From assembly GCA_021802115.1 (NCBI GenBank), contig JAKABA010000002.1, positions 1 through 64,000 of the forward strand: DNA of 64,000 nucleotides, given 5' to 3'. Shown here one piece after another: positions 25,900 through 35,900 of the stretch. The position numbers and the translations under genes were made by a program. A model generated the notes under the pieces. The model did not search any database. It was not told where the DNA came from and worked only from the letters and a program-made list of their open reading frames with translations. Position 1 is the first letter of the stretch. Each line of letters begins with the position of its first letter. Origin of the DNA: a bacterium. Lineage in GTDB: Bacteria > Chloroflexota > Dormibacteria > UBA8260 > Bog-877.

Positions 25900-28005
25900 G
25901 TGGGTGCCGGGGTTCCCGCCAGTATCTGCACCCGCTTCAACAGAGGGTCCCATTTGTGCCGCTCCGACCTCCCCATGCCGGCTGCTGAGTCAGGTTTGGG
26001 TGCAGCTGCCACCCGCGGGTTGTCCCGGGGGGGAGCGGGCCCGTGGAGCCGAATCGGTAGGGTTGCGGCGCTGGCCGTGATTGGCTTGACGGTGGCCAGT
26101 TGTGGGGTCGCGACCCGAGCCACTGCCAGGGCCACCCCGACGCACCCGGCGCCCACCGAGCCCGCTCCCTCGTTGCCGGCCGCCGAGTCGGGCGTGCTGC
26201 CGTGGTCGCTGGCGGCCCCTCTCAGCCGCGAGGTGCTCCTGCCCGGGCCGAGGTCCGGGCAGCTGACGATACTCGGGGGGCTGGCGGCCGGCGGCAGCTC
26301 CGCAGCGGGGGTCTACACCCTCAACACCACGAGCGGGGCGCTGACCTACTCCGGCTCCCTGACCGGACCCCTGCACGACGCTTCCGGGGCGGTGCTGGGG
26401 GGCCGGGAGCTGGTCTTCGGGGGCGGCACGGTGAACAGCTCCGCGGCGGTTCAGGCGCTCCCCGGCACCCTGGGGGCGGCATCCCTGAGTGGGACCCTGC
26501 CCCAGGCCCGATCCGACTCCGCCAGTGCGGTGGTCGGAGGCACCGCCTACATCGTGGGCGGGTATGACGGCGCCAGCTTCGACCCCACCGTTCTGGCCAC
26601 CACCAACGGGACCAGCTTCACGGCGGTGGCAAAGCTCCCGATCCCGGTCCGCTATCCGGCCGTCGCTGCCCTCGGCGGCAGCATCTACGTCTTCGGCGGC
26701 CAGACAGCCGATGGTGAGCCGACCGCCTCAGTCCAGCTGATCGACCCCGCGACTCACACGGCCAGGGTGGTCGGAGCTCTCCCAGAGCCAGTCACGGGTG
26801 CCAGCGCGGCCACGCTCCAGGGAGTCATGTACGTTATGGGGGGCGAGAGCTCGGCCGCTGGGGGCACGGCTCCCAACCCGGCGATCTGGGCATTCGACCC
26901 CACATCCGAGCGGGCGCTCGCCGCTGGGGTGCTGCGAGTGCCGGTCTCCCACGCCGCCATCGCGACCATCGGTAGCCGAGCCTGGCTGGTGGGTGGGGAG
27001 ACCGCCGCTGGCGCCGTGGCCGCGGTTCAGATGCTGATCCCCAACCGGGGCTTCGGGACCGCCGGTGCGGTCGGGGCGGGCTCCCCGTTCTTCGGCGGGG
27101 ACCTTCTGATCGCGGACGCGGGCAGCAACCAGATCCTGCTCGTCAACCCGCTGGGGCAGATCATCTGGCGGTATCCCAGCGCCACGGCTCCGCCGCCGCC
27201 GGGGGGCTTCGTCTACCCCGACGACGCCTTCTTTGCCGATCACGGGACGGCGATAGTGATGAACATGGAGAGCTATCAGGAGATCGTCAAGATCGCCTAC
27301 CCCTCGGGCCGCCTGCTGTGGACCTACGGGCATCCCGGTGTGGCCGGGAGCGCCCCCGGCTACCTGCACACCCCCGACGACGCTTACCAACTCAAGAGTG
27401 GCCAGATCTCGGTCGCCGACATCGGCAACTGTCGGGTCCTGATCATCAATCCCAACGGCACTCTGGCCAGCCAGATCGGGACCACGGGCTCCTGCACCCA
27501 CCTGCCGCCAACCCATCTGGGCTCGCCCAACGGCGACACACCCCTTCCCAATGGGAACATTCTCATCTCCGAGATCAACGGCTCGTGGGTGAGCGAGTAC
27601 ACCACCACCGGCAAGCTGGTCTGGACCACCCACCTGCCTCTGACCTACCCCTCCGATCCCCAGCAGATAGGGCCCAATCGCTACCTGATTGCCGGCTACA
27701 CCAAGCCCGGCGTGATCATGGAGTTCAACCGTCAGGGCCAGGTCCTGTACCGGTATGCGGTCGCCTCGGGCCCCGGCGCCCTGAACACTCCCTCGCTGGT
27801 GGAGCTGCTGCCGAGCGGCGCTTTCATGCTCAACGATGACAGCAACGACCGCATGATCGCCATCGACCCCGCCACCGGGGCCGCCGTCTGGCAGTACGGG
27901 GTCAGGGGTGTGTCGGGGACGGCGCCGGGCTTGCTCAACGATCCCGACGGCTTTGATCTGCTGATGGCGAATGGCTCGACTCCGACCCACACCGGCACCG
28001 GCTGA
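25900..28005 (+). CDS. Secreted lipoprotein with two beta-propellers (kelch, then NHL/PQQ-like)
   Basis: 701 residues from GTG 25900; an ATG at 25975 is the alternative. A hydrophobic segment ends in the lipobox TVASC (Cys 68 from the first start). About residues 110-380 carry repeated kelch-like units (VVGGTAYIVGGYDG, SIYVFGGQTADG, VMYVMGGESS). About 395-690 carry a second propeller with DLLIADAGSNQILLVNPLG-type NHL/arylsulfotransferase-like repeats. It would be an exported, membrane-anchored binding or scaffold protein with unknown ligand. Its own promoter separates it from the redox module 73 bases upstream. Confidence 0.82.
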   Translation: MGAGVPASICTRFNRGSHLCRSDLPMPAAESGLGAAATRGLSRGGAGPWSRIGRVAALAVIGLTVASCGVATRATARATPTHPAPTEPAPSLPAAESGVLPWSLAAPLSREVLLPGPRSGQLTILGGLAAGGSSAAGVYTLNTTSGALTYSGSLTGPLHDASGAVLGGRELVFGGGTVNSSAAVQALPGTLGAASLSGTLPQARSDSASAVVGGTAYIVGGYDGASFDPTVLATTNGTSFTAVAKLPIPVRYPAVAALGGSIYVFGGQTADGEPTASVQLIDPATHTARVVGALPEPVTGASAATLQGVMYVMGGESSAAGGTAPNPAIWAFDPTSERALAAGVLRVPVSHAAIATIGSRAWLVGGETAAGAVAAVQMLIPNRGFGTAGAVGAGSPFFGGDLLIADAGSNQILLVNPLGQIIWRYPSATAPPPPGGFVYPDDAFFADHGTAIVMNMESYQEIVKIAYPSGRLLWTYGHPGVAGSAPGYLHTPDDAYQLKSGQISVADIGNCRVLIINPNGTLASQIGTTGSCTHLPPTHLGSPNGDTPLPNGNILISEINGSWVSEYTTTGKLVWTTHLPLTYPSDPQQIGPNRYLIAGYTKPGVIMEFNRQGQVLYRYAVASGPGALNTPSLVELLPSGAFMLNDDSNDRMIAIDPATGAAVWQYGVRGVSGTAPGLLNDPDGFDLLMANGSTPTHTGTG

Positions 28006-28136
28006 GTCTCCGATCCGCCGGGCAACTGCCAGGAGCACGGCCCGCGGCGCCTGCGTTGAAGGAGATTGGGAGCGACCGCCCGGTCACCTCCCGAGCTGGG
28101 CCGCGGTGATCAGCTTCCCTGGTAGCATGGCCGGCC

Positions 28137-28937
28137 ATGTCAGCCCAGGGCGTCTCCGGCGGCCCCGGGGCGAAGCCTGTCCTTCGAGCCGCGCTGATCA
28201 CGGGCGGGACGTCTGGCATCGGGCTGGCGACCGCTCAACGACTCGGCCAGGACGGGTTCGGCCTGGTCGTAACGGGCCGGGATTCGATCCGCGGCGAGGC
28301 GGCCGCGGCCGGGCTCCGGGCGGCCGGTGCGGAGGCTCACTTCGTGGTCTGTGACGCCCGCGATGCAGCCGCGGCCGCGGCCGCGGTGGACGCAGTCCGC
28401 GAGCACTTTGGCCGCCTGGACCTGCTGGTGGCCAATGCCGGCGTGGGCGTGGTGGCACCCCTGATCGACACTCCTCCACCTCAGCTGGAGAGGCTCCTGG
28501 CGACCAACGTGCTTGGCTACCTGATCCAGGTGCAGGCGGCTCGTAGCCTGCTGGCTGAGACGAGCCCCTCGGCGGTGGTGCTGGTCTCCTCGGACTCCGG
28601 GGTGCGCGGGGATGTGCCCCTGGGCGCCTACTCGGTGTCCAAGGCGGCGGTGAACATGATGGGCCGGATGCTGGCGGTTGACCTTGCCCCGCAGGGCATC
28701 CGCGTCAACGTCGTCTGCCCCGGCGACACCACCCCGGGCATGCGCTACATGGGCACCCTCGAGGACCCCGAGGCCAGCGCTGAGGACCCGGCCCGTTGGA
28801 CGCCGTCTCCGATGGGAAGGTACGCGCTCGGCAGAGAGGTGGCCGACGTGATCGCCTTCCTTGGCCAGGGAGGGGCAAGCTTCGTGGATGGGGCCGTCCT
28901 GCTGGTCGACGGCGGCGCCGGGGCCGGCTACCCCTGA
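28137..28937 (+). CDS. SDR-family oxidoreductase
   Basis: 266-residue classical SDR with TGGTSGIG, NAGVGV, catalytic Ser in LVSSDSG, YSVSK, and the C-terminal VDGAVLLVDGG. It is NAD(P)-dependent with unknown substrate. TAGCAT lies 8 bases before the ATG and no ribosome binding site is seen, consistent with a leaderless monocistronic gene. It is not obviously tied to its neighbours. Confidence 0.88.
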   Translation: MSAQGVSGGPGAKPVLRAALITGGTSGIGLATAQRLGQDGFGLVVTGRDSIRGEAAAAGLRAAGAEAHFVVCDARDAAAAAAAVDAVREHFGRLDLLVANAGVGVVAPLIDTPPPQLERLLATNVLGYLIQVQAARSLLAETSPSAVVLVSSDSGVRGDVPLGAYSVSKAAVNMMGRMLAVDLAPQGIRVNVVCPGDTTPGMRYMGTLEDPEASAEDPARWTPSPMGRYALGREVADVIAFLGQGGASFVDGAVLLVDGGAGAGYP

Positions 28938-29175
28938 GGTTCCGGGGACTCATACCGGGGGGGGCCAGAGGCGGGGAGTATCCTCCATGACGTGCTCACC
29001 ACTTTTGATCCCGGCTTCTCAGGGGCGGGTGGTTCGGGACAGGGCCCAGCTGCTGCGGCCCGGCGTTGGCAGGCGGAGCAGCCTGGTTCCAGCGGCCCGC
29101 TGGGCACCTCTCCGGGCGCCTGGGGCCAGCCCTGAAAATGGTGTTCGTACCTGTTTTGGAAGGAGACATGCCCAG

Positions 29176-30405
29176 ATGAGTCAGCTCTCAGCCCCGGGAG
29201 CCGCGCTGGAGCCCGGGCGGGTCCGCTCCCAGTTCCCCGCCCTTCGCGATGGTTACGCCTACCTGGACGGCGCAGCCGGGACCCAGGTGCCTCAGATGGT
29301 CATCGATGCCATCGCCGACGCCTACACGGCTGGGCTCGGCAACACCGGGGGCGCATTCCCCGCCAGCCTTCGCAGCGAGGCCATGGTGGCCGAGGCGAGG
29401 CGGGCGGTCGCGGACCTGGTGGGGGGAGTGGCGGACGGGGTCATCCTGGGACCCAACATGACCACCCTCACCTACCGGCTCTCCTACGCCCTCGCCAAGA
29501 CCTGGGGTCCGGGCGATGAGGTGGTGGTCTCCCAGCTGGATCACGATGCCGACGTGCGACCGTGGGTGCAGGCCGCCCAGCGGGCGGGCGCCCGGGTCCG
29601 CTGGGCCCTGGTGGACCCCGCGACCGGGCAGCTGGACAGCGCTCAGTACGCCGAGCTGGTGGGTCCGCGCACCAGGTTGGTGGCGGTGACCGCGGCCAGC
29701 AACGTGCTCGGGATCCGCCCCGCAGTCGCCCGGATCACGGCGACGGCCCATCGGGCCGGCGCTCTCACCTACGTCGACGGGGTCCACGCCACGCCGCACG
29801 GGCCCATCGACGTGGCGGCGTTGGGGGCCGACTTCTACGCGACCAGCGCCTACAAGTGGTGCGGTCCCCATGTTGGCGCGGTGGTGGCCGATCCGGCGCT
29901 CCTGGAGACCATCCACCCGGACAAGCTGGTCCCCTCGCCCGAGGAGGTGCCGGAGCGCTTCGAAACAGGTACGCCGGCATTTGCCGATCTGGCCGGGGTG
30001 ACGGCCGCGGTGGAGCACCTGGCCGACCTGGTCCAGGGTGGCGGAGGGACCAGGAGGCAGCGCCTGCTGACCGCCATGACCGCGGTCGAGGACTATGAGT
30101 CGCGGCTGTTCGCCGTGCTTCTGGGCGGACTGGAGGAGATGGGCCACGTCGCCTTGCATGGCCATGCGGAGGACCGGGCGCCGACCGCCTACTTCACAGT
30201 TCGCGGCCACACTCCCGACCAGGTGGCTGCCGCCCTGGCTCGCCGTCAGGTGAACGTGTGGAGCGGCGACAACTACGCCTGGGAGGTGACGGGAGCTCTC
30301 GGGATCAGGGATTCCGGGAGCGCCGTGCGCGCGGGGCTGGTCCACTACAACGATGGCTCCGATGTGGACCGGCTGCTGGCGGCGGTCGCCGAATTGGCCG
30401 ATTGA
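29176..30405 (+). CDS. Cysteine-desulfurase-like PLP enzyme (class V aminotransferase fold)
   Basis: 409 residues. It resembles the cysteine desulfurase-like subfamily distinct from IscS/SufS. Seen: YLDGAAGTQVP at the start, GPNMTTLTYRLSYAL, the TYVDGVHATPHGPID block with the PLP-interacting Asp, and the SAYKWCGPHVG stretch with the PLP Lys. ATG at 29176 has AAGGAG about 9 bases upstream; the upstream 230 bases contain no other gene. Whether it releases sulfur or acts on another substrate is unknown; it precedes the kinase-aminotransferase fusion by 100 bases. Confidence 0.88.
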   Translation: MSQLSAPGAALEPGRVRSQFPALRDGYAYLDGAAGTQVPQMVIDAIADAYTAGLGNTGGAFPASLRSEAMVAEARRAVADLVGGVADGVILGPNMTTLTYRLSYALAKTWGPGDEVVVSQLDHDADVRPWVQAAQRAGARVRWALVDPATGQLDSAQYAELVGPRTRLVAVTAASNVLGIRPAVARITATAHRAGALTYVDGVHATPHGPIDVAALGADFYATSAYKWCGPHVGAVVADPALLETIHPDKLVPSPEEVPERFETGTPAFADLAGVTAAVEHLADLVQGGGGTRRQRLLTAMTAVEDYESRLFAVLLGGLEEMGHVALHGHAEDRAPTAYFTVRGHTPDQVAAALARRQVNVWSGDNYAWEVTGALGIRDSGSAVRAGLVHYNDGSDVDRLLAAVAELAD

Positions 30406-30505
30406 CCAATCCCGGACCCGGTCAGGCAGGCGACCGCCGGCTCCGTGACCTACTCACGGGGGGCCACACCCGCGGGCTCGACCGGCTCAGCTTGGGTGCG
30501 GCTTG

Positions 30506-32851
30506 ATGGCTGGCGACGGGTGGGTGCTGGGAGAGCTGGAGGCGCCGGCGCCTGAGCTGACCCTGGTCGCGGTGGAGGCCGTCGCAGCCGACCACTTCGG
30601 GATCGTGGGCCGCGCCACTCCGCTGGTCAGCGAGCGCGACCAGAACTTCCGAATCGTCACCGCCGACCATAGCGCCTTCGTGCTCAAGGTGAGCAATCCC
30701 AAGGACGGCGACGATGCGCTCCAACTCCAGGCCGGAGCGATGCTCCATTCGGCCCAGGTCGACCCAGGCCTGCCCCTCATGCGGCCGCTCCCAGGCGGTC
30801 CGGGCCAGGTGGAGGTGCCGGACGAGGTCGGTGGGCGGCTCCTGGTCCGCATGTTCACCTTCATGCCAGGTCGCCATCTGGAGATCCAGGAGCTGACGCC
30901 AGAGGCACTGTGGGGGTTGGGCGTGTGTTCCGCCCGGCTGGCCCGATCCCTACGCGGCTTCTTCCACCCCGGCGCCGCCAGGCCGTCGGTGTGGAACTTG
31001 CGACATCTCCTGGAGCTCAAACCTCTCCTGGAGGCGGTCCAGGACCCCCGGCACCGGGCTCTGGTGGGAATGGCCCTGGACGATTTCGGTGGCCACGCTC
31101 AAGCAGCCTTCCCTGCGCTGCGGGCCCAGGTGATCCACAATGACCTCTCCCTCAGCAATCTGGTCTTCGACCAAGAGCAGGTGGTGAGCGGGATCCTGGA
31201 CTTCGGTGATGTCGCGCATTCGGCGCTGGTCGCAGAGCTGGCGATCTCTGCCGAGTCCGCGCTCGCCCGTCCCGATGGGCTGGCCGCGCTGGGCCGCTTG
31301 GTGGGCGGCTTCAGCTCGGTAACTCCGCTGGAGGACCAGGAGGTCGAACTGCTGCCCGACCTCCTCTTGGGTCGCTGGGCCGCCCTGGCCATCATCTCCA
31401 GCTGGAGGTTGGCCAGATACCCGGCCAGTGCCGCCTACGTGAGCGGCTGGCAGCGGGGCCTATGGGGAATGCTCGAGGCGGCGGCCGCGGCCGGATTGCC
31501 GAAGTGGCGGCAGCTGATCCAGTCTGTCGCCAGGGGCGAGCGGATCCGCCCGATCGGGGTCACCGGCCCGACTGAGTCGCTGGGACAGCGCCGGCGCCGG
31601 CTCCTGGGGGCCGCCCTGTCCCCGCTCTTTTACGATCCGCCGCTCCATTTGGTTCGGGGCGAGGGGGTATGGCTCTACGACGCCGACGGGCGGCGCTACC
31701 TGGATGCCTACAACAATGTGCCCATCGTGGGCCACAGCCACCCCCGGGTGGCAGCTGCGGTGGCTCGCCAGTTCGCGACCCTGGCCAGCAACACCCGCTA
31801 TCTGCACGAGGCCCCCCTGGAGCTCGCCGAGCGCCTGGTGGCGACCATGCCCGCCGGGTTGGACACGGTTCTCTTCCTCAACTCCGGCAGCGAGGCCAAC
31901 GACCTGGCCTGGCGGCTGGCGCTCAGCTTCACCGGCGGCACCGGTGGGGTCGCGACCCGCTTCGCCTACCACGGGATCTCGGCCGCGACGGCCGACCTCT
32001 CTCCGGAGGAGTGGCGGACCAGGGCCAGACCCGACTGGGTCGAGACCTTACCCGCTCCCGACGGTTACCGCGGCCGCCACCGGCGCGAGGATCCGGACTG
32101 GGTCAGCCGCTACGTCGACCATGTCGACCAGGCGATCGCGGCGCTGGCGGAGCGGGGGCACCGGCCGGCGGCCCTCTTCATCGACAGCGGGCTCACCAGC
32201 GAAGGCATCCTTATCCCGCCGCCCGAATACCTGGTCGAGGTGGCGCGGCGCTGGAGGGGGGCCGGCGGGCTGCTGGTGGGCGACGAGGTCCAGCTCGGCT
32301 TCGGCCGCTCGGGGGCGCAGATGTGGGGCTTCCAGCGCCACCAAGTGGTCCCCGACATCGTGACCGTGGGCAAACCGATGGGCAACGGCTACCCCATCGC
32401 CGCCGTGGTGACCCGGGCTGAGATAGCGGAGAGGTTTTCCAGGGATACCGGTTGGTTCAGCACCTTCGGGGGCAACCAGGTCGCCTGTGCGGCCGGCCTG
32501 GCGGTTCTGGATGTGCTCGACGACCAGGGACTGCTGCCTCACGCCGGGGCGATGGGGGACGCCTTGCTGGTGCAGCTCCGGCAGTTGCAGCAACGGCACC
32601 CCACCATCGGCGAGGTGCGCTCCCTGGGGCTGCTGGTCGGAGTCGAGCTGGTGCGAGAGCGCTCCACCCGAGAGCCCCTGCCGGCGGCGGGGATCGCCAA
32701 CTCCATGCGCGACCTAGGAGTCCTGGTCGGAGCCACCGGTCCCGCCGGCAACGTGATCAAGATCCGACCCCCGCTGGTGGTCACGGCCGAGCAGGTGGGG
32801 ATGGTGACGGAGGCCCTAGATCGAGCGTTGCTGGGTGACGCTCGCCGCTGA
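30506..32851 (+). CDS. APH-type kinase fused to class III aminotransferase/phospho-lyase
   Basis: About 781 residues in two enzymes. Residues ~1-340 are an aminoglycoside/choline-kinase-like domain with VIHNDLSLSNLVFD (catalytic loop) and GILDFGD (metal-binding DFG). Residues ~350-780 are a PLP class III enzyme with GHSHPRV, NSGSEANDLA, VGDEVQLGFGRSG and the PLP Lys in TVGKPMGNGYP. The second half resembles ethanolamine-phosphate/phosphohydroxylysine phospho-lyases and the first half their matching kinases. A single chain could phosphorylate an amino alcohol and then eliminate phosphate; this is inferred. The start is ATG 30506 or the adjacent TTG 30503; the ribosome binding site is weak. Confidence 0.88.
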   Translation: MAGDGWVLGELEAPAPELTLVAVEAVAADHFGIVGRATPLVSERDQNFRIVTADHSAFVLKVSNPKDGDDALQLQAGAMLHSAQVDPGLPLMRPLPGGPGQVEVPDEVGGRLLVRMFTFMPGRHLEIQELTPEALWGLGVCSARLARSLRGFFHPGAARPSVWNLRHLLELKPLLEAVQDPRHRALVGMALDDFGGHAQAAFPALRAQVIHNDLSLSNLVFDQEQVVSGILDFGDVAHSALVAELAISAESALARPDGLAALGRLVGGFSSVTPLEDQEVELLPDLLLGRWAALAIISSWRLARYPASAAYVSGWQRGLWGMLEAAAAAGLPKWRQLIQSVARGERIRPIGVTGPTESLGQRRRRLLGAALSPLFYDPPLHLVRGEGVWLYDADGRRYLDAYNNVPIVGHSHPRVAAAVARQFATLASNTRYLHEAPLELAERLVATMPAGLDTVLFLNSGSEANDLAWRLALSFTGGTGGVATRFAYHGISAATADLSPEEWRTRARPDWVETLPAPDGYRGRHRREDPDWVSRYVDHVDQAIAALAERGHRPAALFIDSGLTSEGILIPPPEYLVEVARRWRGAGGLLVGDEVQLGFGRSGAQMWGFQRHQVVPDIVTVGKPMGNGYPIAAVVTRAEIAERFSRDTGWFSTFGGNQVACAAGLAVLDVLDDQGLLPHAGAMGDALLVQLRQLQQRHPTIGEVRSLGLLVGVELVRERSTREPLPAAGIANSMRDLGVLVGATGPAGNVIKIRPPLVVTAEQVGMVTEALDRALLGDARR

Positions 32852-32901
32852 TAGTTCGACCCCTGCCGCGGCGGGGACGCCCCGAAGCCACCAGTCCGCG
32901 C

Positions 32902-34155
32902 CTATCCGATCGTCACCTTGTGCCAGGTCAGCCCGCTGTCGCCGGACATGATCAGCTCGTTCACGGTTTGGTATTGCGTTTGCGTCGCGGGCTGGCCCCG
33001 GACGGCGACGCACTGGGTGGCCGTGGTGCAACCGAAGTCCGTGAACCCGGCGCCCCCGTCGTCATAGACGGTTGTCGTGACCCAGGTGGCGCCCCCGTCG
33101 GTTGACCGGTAGATCCAGCTGGCCGCCGAGGCGGTCGCGATCAGCAGGATCTGGGCGCTGGGAGCCGCGATCTGCCCTCCGTCGCCGACCGACCCCGGAG
33201 CTCCCTCGGCCACCGTCCGGCCTTGCGTCGTGCGCATGACCTGCTTTTGGGTGTGACCAGCCGCGCCGTTCCCGGAACAGAGCGAGTCGAGGGTGGAGAT
33301 GTCGGGCATGGCGAAGGAGGTGAGGCCAAGCTGGTAGCCGGAGGTGACCGCGCAGGGATCGGGGAATCGGTTCCAGTGCACCCCGTCCGCAGTCCCGTAG
33401 AGCACCGGGGTGGCGCCGTACGTTCCGTTCGACGCCAGCAGCACAAACCCGGCCACACGGCCCCCACTGCTGTGCAGGGAGATGGGATCGATGGAGCCTG
33501 GCACGGTCGGGCCGAACCCGGTGACCGTCACTCCAGGCACGGGCTGGAAGTCACTTTTCCCAACCGACGAACTGTAGAGCGTGAAGGTTCCGCCGCCCGC
33601 GCTGGCCGTGGGCCCAGCCACGATGGCATACGCCCGCCCGTTGACGGCCTCCAGGGCCGTGACCGCACCCGGCAGGGTCAGCTCCTGCCAGGAGGCGCCG
33701 CCGTCGTGGGTCACCACCAGACCGGGCCCGAATGCCCATCCGTCCCACAGGTTGGCGAAGCGCACCCGGCTGACACCGGTCGCTGGCCGGGCTGGGTCTG
33801 ACTGTTCGACATAGGGCGCGCGGGGGGCGGGGATCCGCTGCCAGGAGGTGCCGCCATTGGCAGTTCTGACCAGGGCCAGGCAGCTTGCACAGGTGCCCAC
33901 GGTCCCCAGCGCCCAGCCGATGCTGGCTGAGATGAAGCTCACGGAGCCGGGCTCAAACGAAGCGGGAACCGGGCTGGTGGGCACCGCCGTCGCCGAGCTG
34001 CGGGCCGGGGGCCCGCTCGCGGCGGACTGGCGCGGGCTGGGCGGGGAAGCATGAGGCGGGGCCGCGCAGCCGGTGGCCAGGAGCAGGAGCACGGCGGCAA
34101 CGCCAGCGCTGAGTCGGGGTAGGTGGCGCGGAAGGCCGCCGCCACTGGGGGACAC
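32902..34155 (-). CDS. Secreted lipoprotein with BNR/YCF48-like propeller
   Basis: About 417 residues from a GTG at 34155 (start uncertain; the frame stays open to 34371). A signal segment with lipobox LLATGC is followed by a Pro/Ser/Ala linker. Then come repeated units with T-x-N/D-G-G-x-S/T-W signatures (TANGGTSWQRI, THDGGASWQEL, STDGGATWVTT, SGDSGLTWHKV), the Asp-box type repeats of sialidase-like propellers. No catalytic residues for sialidase are evident. It probably binds something outside the cell; the function is unknown. Confidence 0.75.
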   Translation of the reverse strand: MSPSGGGLPRHLPRLSAGVAAVLLLLATGCAAPPHASPPSPRQSAASGPPARSSATAVPTSPVPASFEPGSVSFISASIGWALGTVGTCASCLALVRTANGGTSWQRIPAPRAPYVEQSDPARPATGVSRVRFANLWDGWAFGPGLVVTHDGGASWQELTLPGAVTALEAVNGRAYAIVAGPTASAGGGTFTLYSSSVGKSDFQPVPGVTVTGFGPTVPGSIDPISLHSSGGRVAGFVLLASNGTYGATPVLYGTADGVHWNRFPDPCAVTSGYQLGLTSFAMPDISTLDSLCSGNGAAGHTQKQVMRTTQGRTVAEGAPGSVGDGGQIAAPSAQILLIATASAASWIYRSTDGGATWVTTTVYDDGGAGFTDFGCTTATQCVAVRGQPATQTQYQTVNELIMSGDSGLTWHKVTIG

Positions 34156-34644
34156 AGAGCGGTCCCGGGGGTCGGGGCTGGAGGTGAAGGTACTTTGGAG
34201 CGGCTGGGGCGACCGGCCTCCCGCGAGATCGAGGGTCCCCAGCAGCTGCACCTCGGGCCCTGCCCCGCCCGGTGATGGGGGAACTGGGTTCGCGGCGCGC
34301 TGGTGGCCCCGGCGGCTTGCTGAACCTTCCGCCTCCGGCGGACCCTGCCGCATCTTCATCGGACCCGCCAACGCAGCCGATGGCCCCCTGGTTACGGGGC
34401 CGCCAGGGAGTTGGCGGTCGGCCAGAGCCCGCCCATGGCCTGTTCCACGGCGTCGGACGTGGACCAGCCACCCAACTCGGATCTGGCCGTCCCGGCTTGG
34501 TCCACCACGCTCACATGCCAGGCCGGGCGTGGGGTGCGGCTCGCCCAGATCAATGGGCTGCGCCGCGAACCCTCGCCGCCCGCTCGGGCCCGCAGGGTCA
34601 GCCTCATGGCGCGCCGGACCGTTCTGCGCCCCTCCCTGGGGCGG
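34156..34644. other. Intergenic gap
   Basis: No gene recognised. The frame of the lipoprotein stays open upstream to 34371, but the residues there look unstructured and non-coding. I see no repeats or RNA signatures. Confidence 0.35.
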
Positions 34645-35683
34645 TCATGTGAGCATCACCTTGATCGACTCCCGGTTGGATATCGCCGCGTAGCCGCGGG
34701 CCACCTCCTCCAGTGGTAGGGAGATGTCGAAGACAGCCGAGTAGTCGACCGGGCCGGTGGTCACTCGCTCGATCAGGTCGGGCAGGTAATGCCGCAGCGG
34801 CGCGATCCCAAGGGAGATGTGCAGCTGATGGACGAACAGCTCGAAGAGGGGCAGTTGGGGGGTCGTGTGCGGGACCCCAACGGCTCCGATCCTGCCTCCG
34901 TCGCGGGCCATTTCGACTGCCATGTCCCAGGAGTCGGGGGTCCCCACCGCTTCCACCCCGTGGCGCGCTCCCAGGCCCTGGGTGAGCTCACGCACCGCGG
35001 CCACCCCGGCCTCACGTCGATCCGCCACGATCTCGGTGGCTCCGAATTTCCGGCCGACCATCTGGTGGTCCTGGTGCCGACTCATCAGGATCCCGCGCTC
35101 AGCTCCCAGGATGGAGCGCGCCCCCAGCACCGGGCAGAGGCCGACCGCTCCGTCGCCGATCACCGCCACCGTGGAACCCGCCCCGACCCCGGCAAGGACT
35201 GCGGCGTGGAGGCCCGTGGCGGCGACATCGGTCAGCGCCAGCGGCCCTGGCAGCACCGCCTCACCGACCGCGGCCAAGCCGCCCCGCACGGCCACCAGGG
35301 TGCCGTCGGCCGGAGGCACTCGGACCGCCTACCCCTGGCCGCCGTCGGTCCCTGGTGCTCCGAAGGTGCCGCCGTTCACGCGGGAGGTCTGCAGCCCGTC
35401 CAGGCAGGCGCGACAGGTGTTGTCAGACCACTGGAATGGCGCCAGCACCAGATCCCCAACCCGGCGACACCGCCCGGCCGACCGCCGTCACGATTCCGAC
35501 GAACTCATGACCCAGCCTTGACCGTTCCGGACGGACGATGACTCCGCGGTCGGCCAGAAGGTCAGAACCGCACACGCCTGAGCGCAGCACCCGCAGCAGG
35601 GCGTCGGTGGGCTCGACGATCTCGGGGTCGGGAACATCGTCGACGACGAGTTTGCCAGCGGCAAGGTACAGCGCAGCTCGCAT
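34645..35683 (-). pseudogene. Zinc-type alcohol dehydrogenase (MDR), frameshift plus nonsense codon
   Basis: The N-terminal 75 residues (CGSDLLADRG, GHEFVGIVTAVG) are normal for a GroES-like MDR protein. Near 35456-35464 the frame shifts; the other frame continues with GDLVLAPFQWSDNTCRAC and a GTFGAPGTDGGQG stretch, then meets TAG at 35329-35331 where Glu or Gln would be expected, then continues AVRVPPADGTLV into the Rossmann domain (VAVIGDGAVGL) and a normal C terminus. Two independent lesions make real decay likely. The structural-zinc Cys cluster is also degenerate. Confidence 0.85.
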
Positions 35684-35900
35684 TGAGGGAGACCTCCAAA
35701 TTCCTGTTTGCTGGTCACCCCGCGCCGCCCTGGGCCCCTGACAAAGTCAAATCACCCCTGGCCCGGGGCTGCGGCGGTTGGTGGTGTCGCCCCGCGCTGA
35801 CAGCTGGCGATCAACCGGTGCCGCACTCCGAGTCTGATCCGGCCGGCTCGTGCCGGGCCGGTCGCGGCGACTACATCTCCGGATTGGGCGGGGTAGCCAC

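Noticed and set aside
26728..28038. 436-codon minus-strand frame across the propeller lipoprotein
   Set aside because: No recognisable domain, and the plus-strand frame has a signal peptide and regular repeats.
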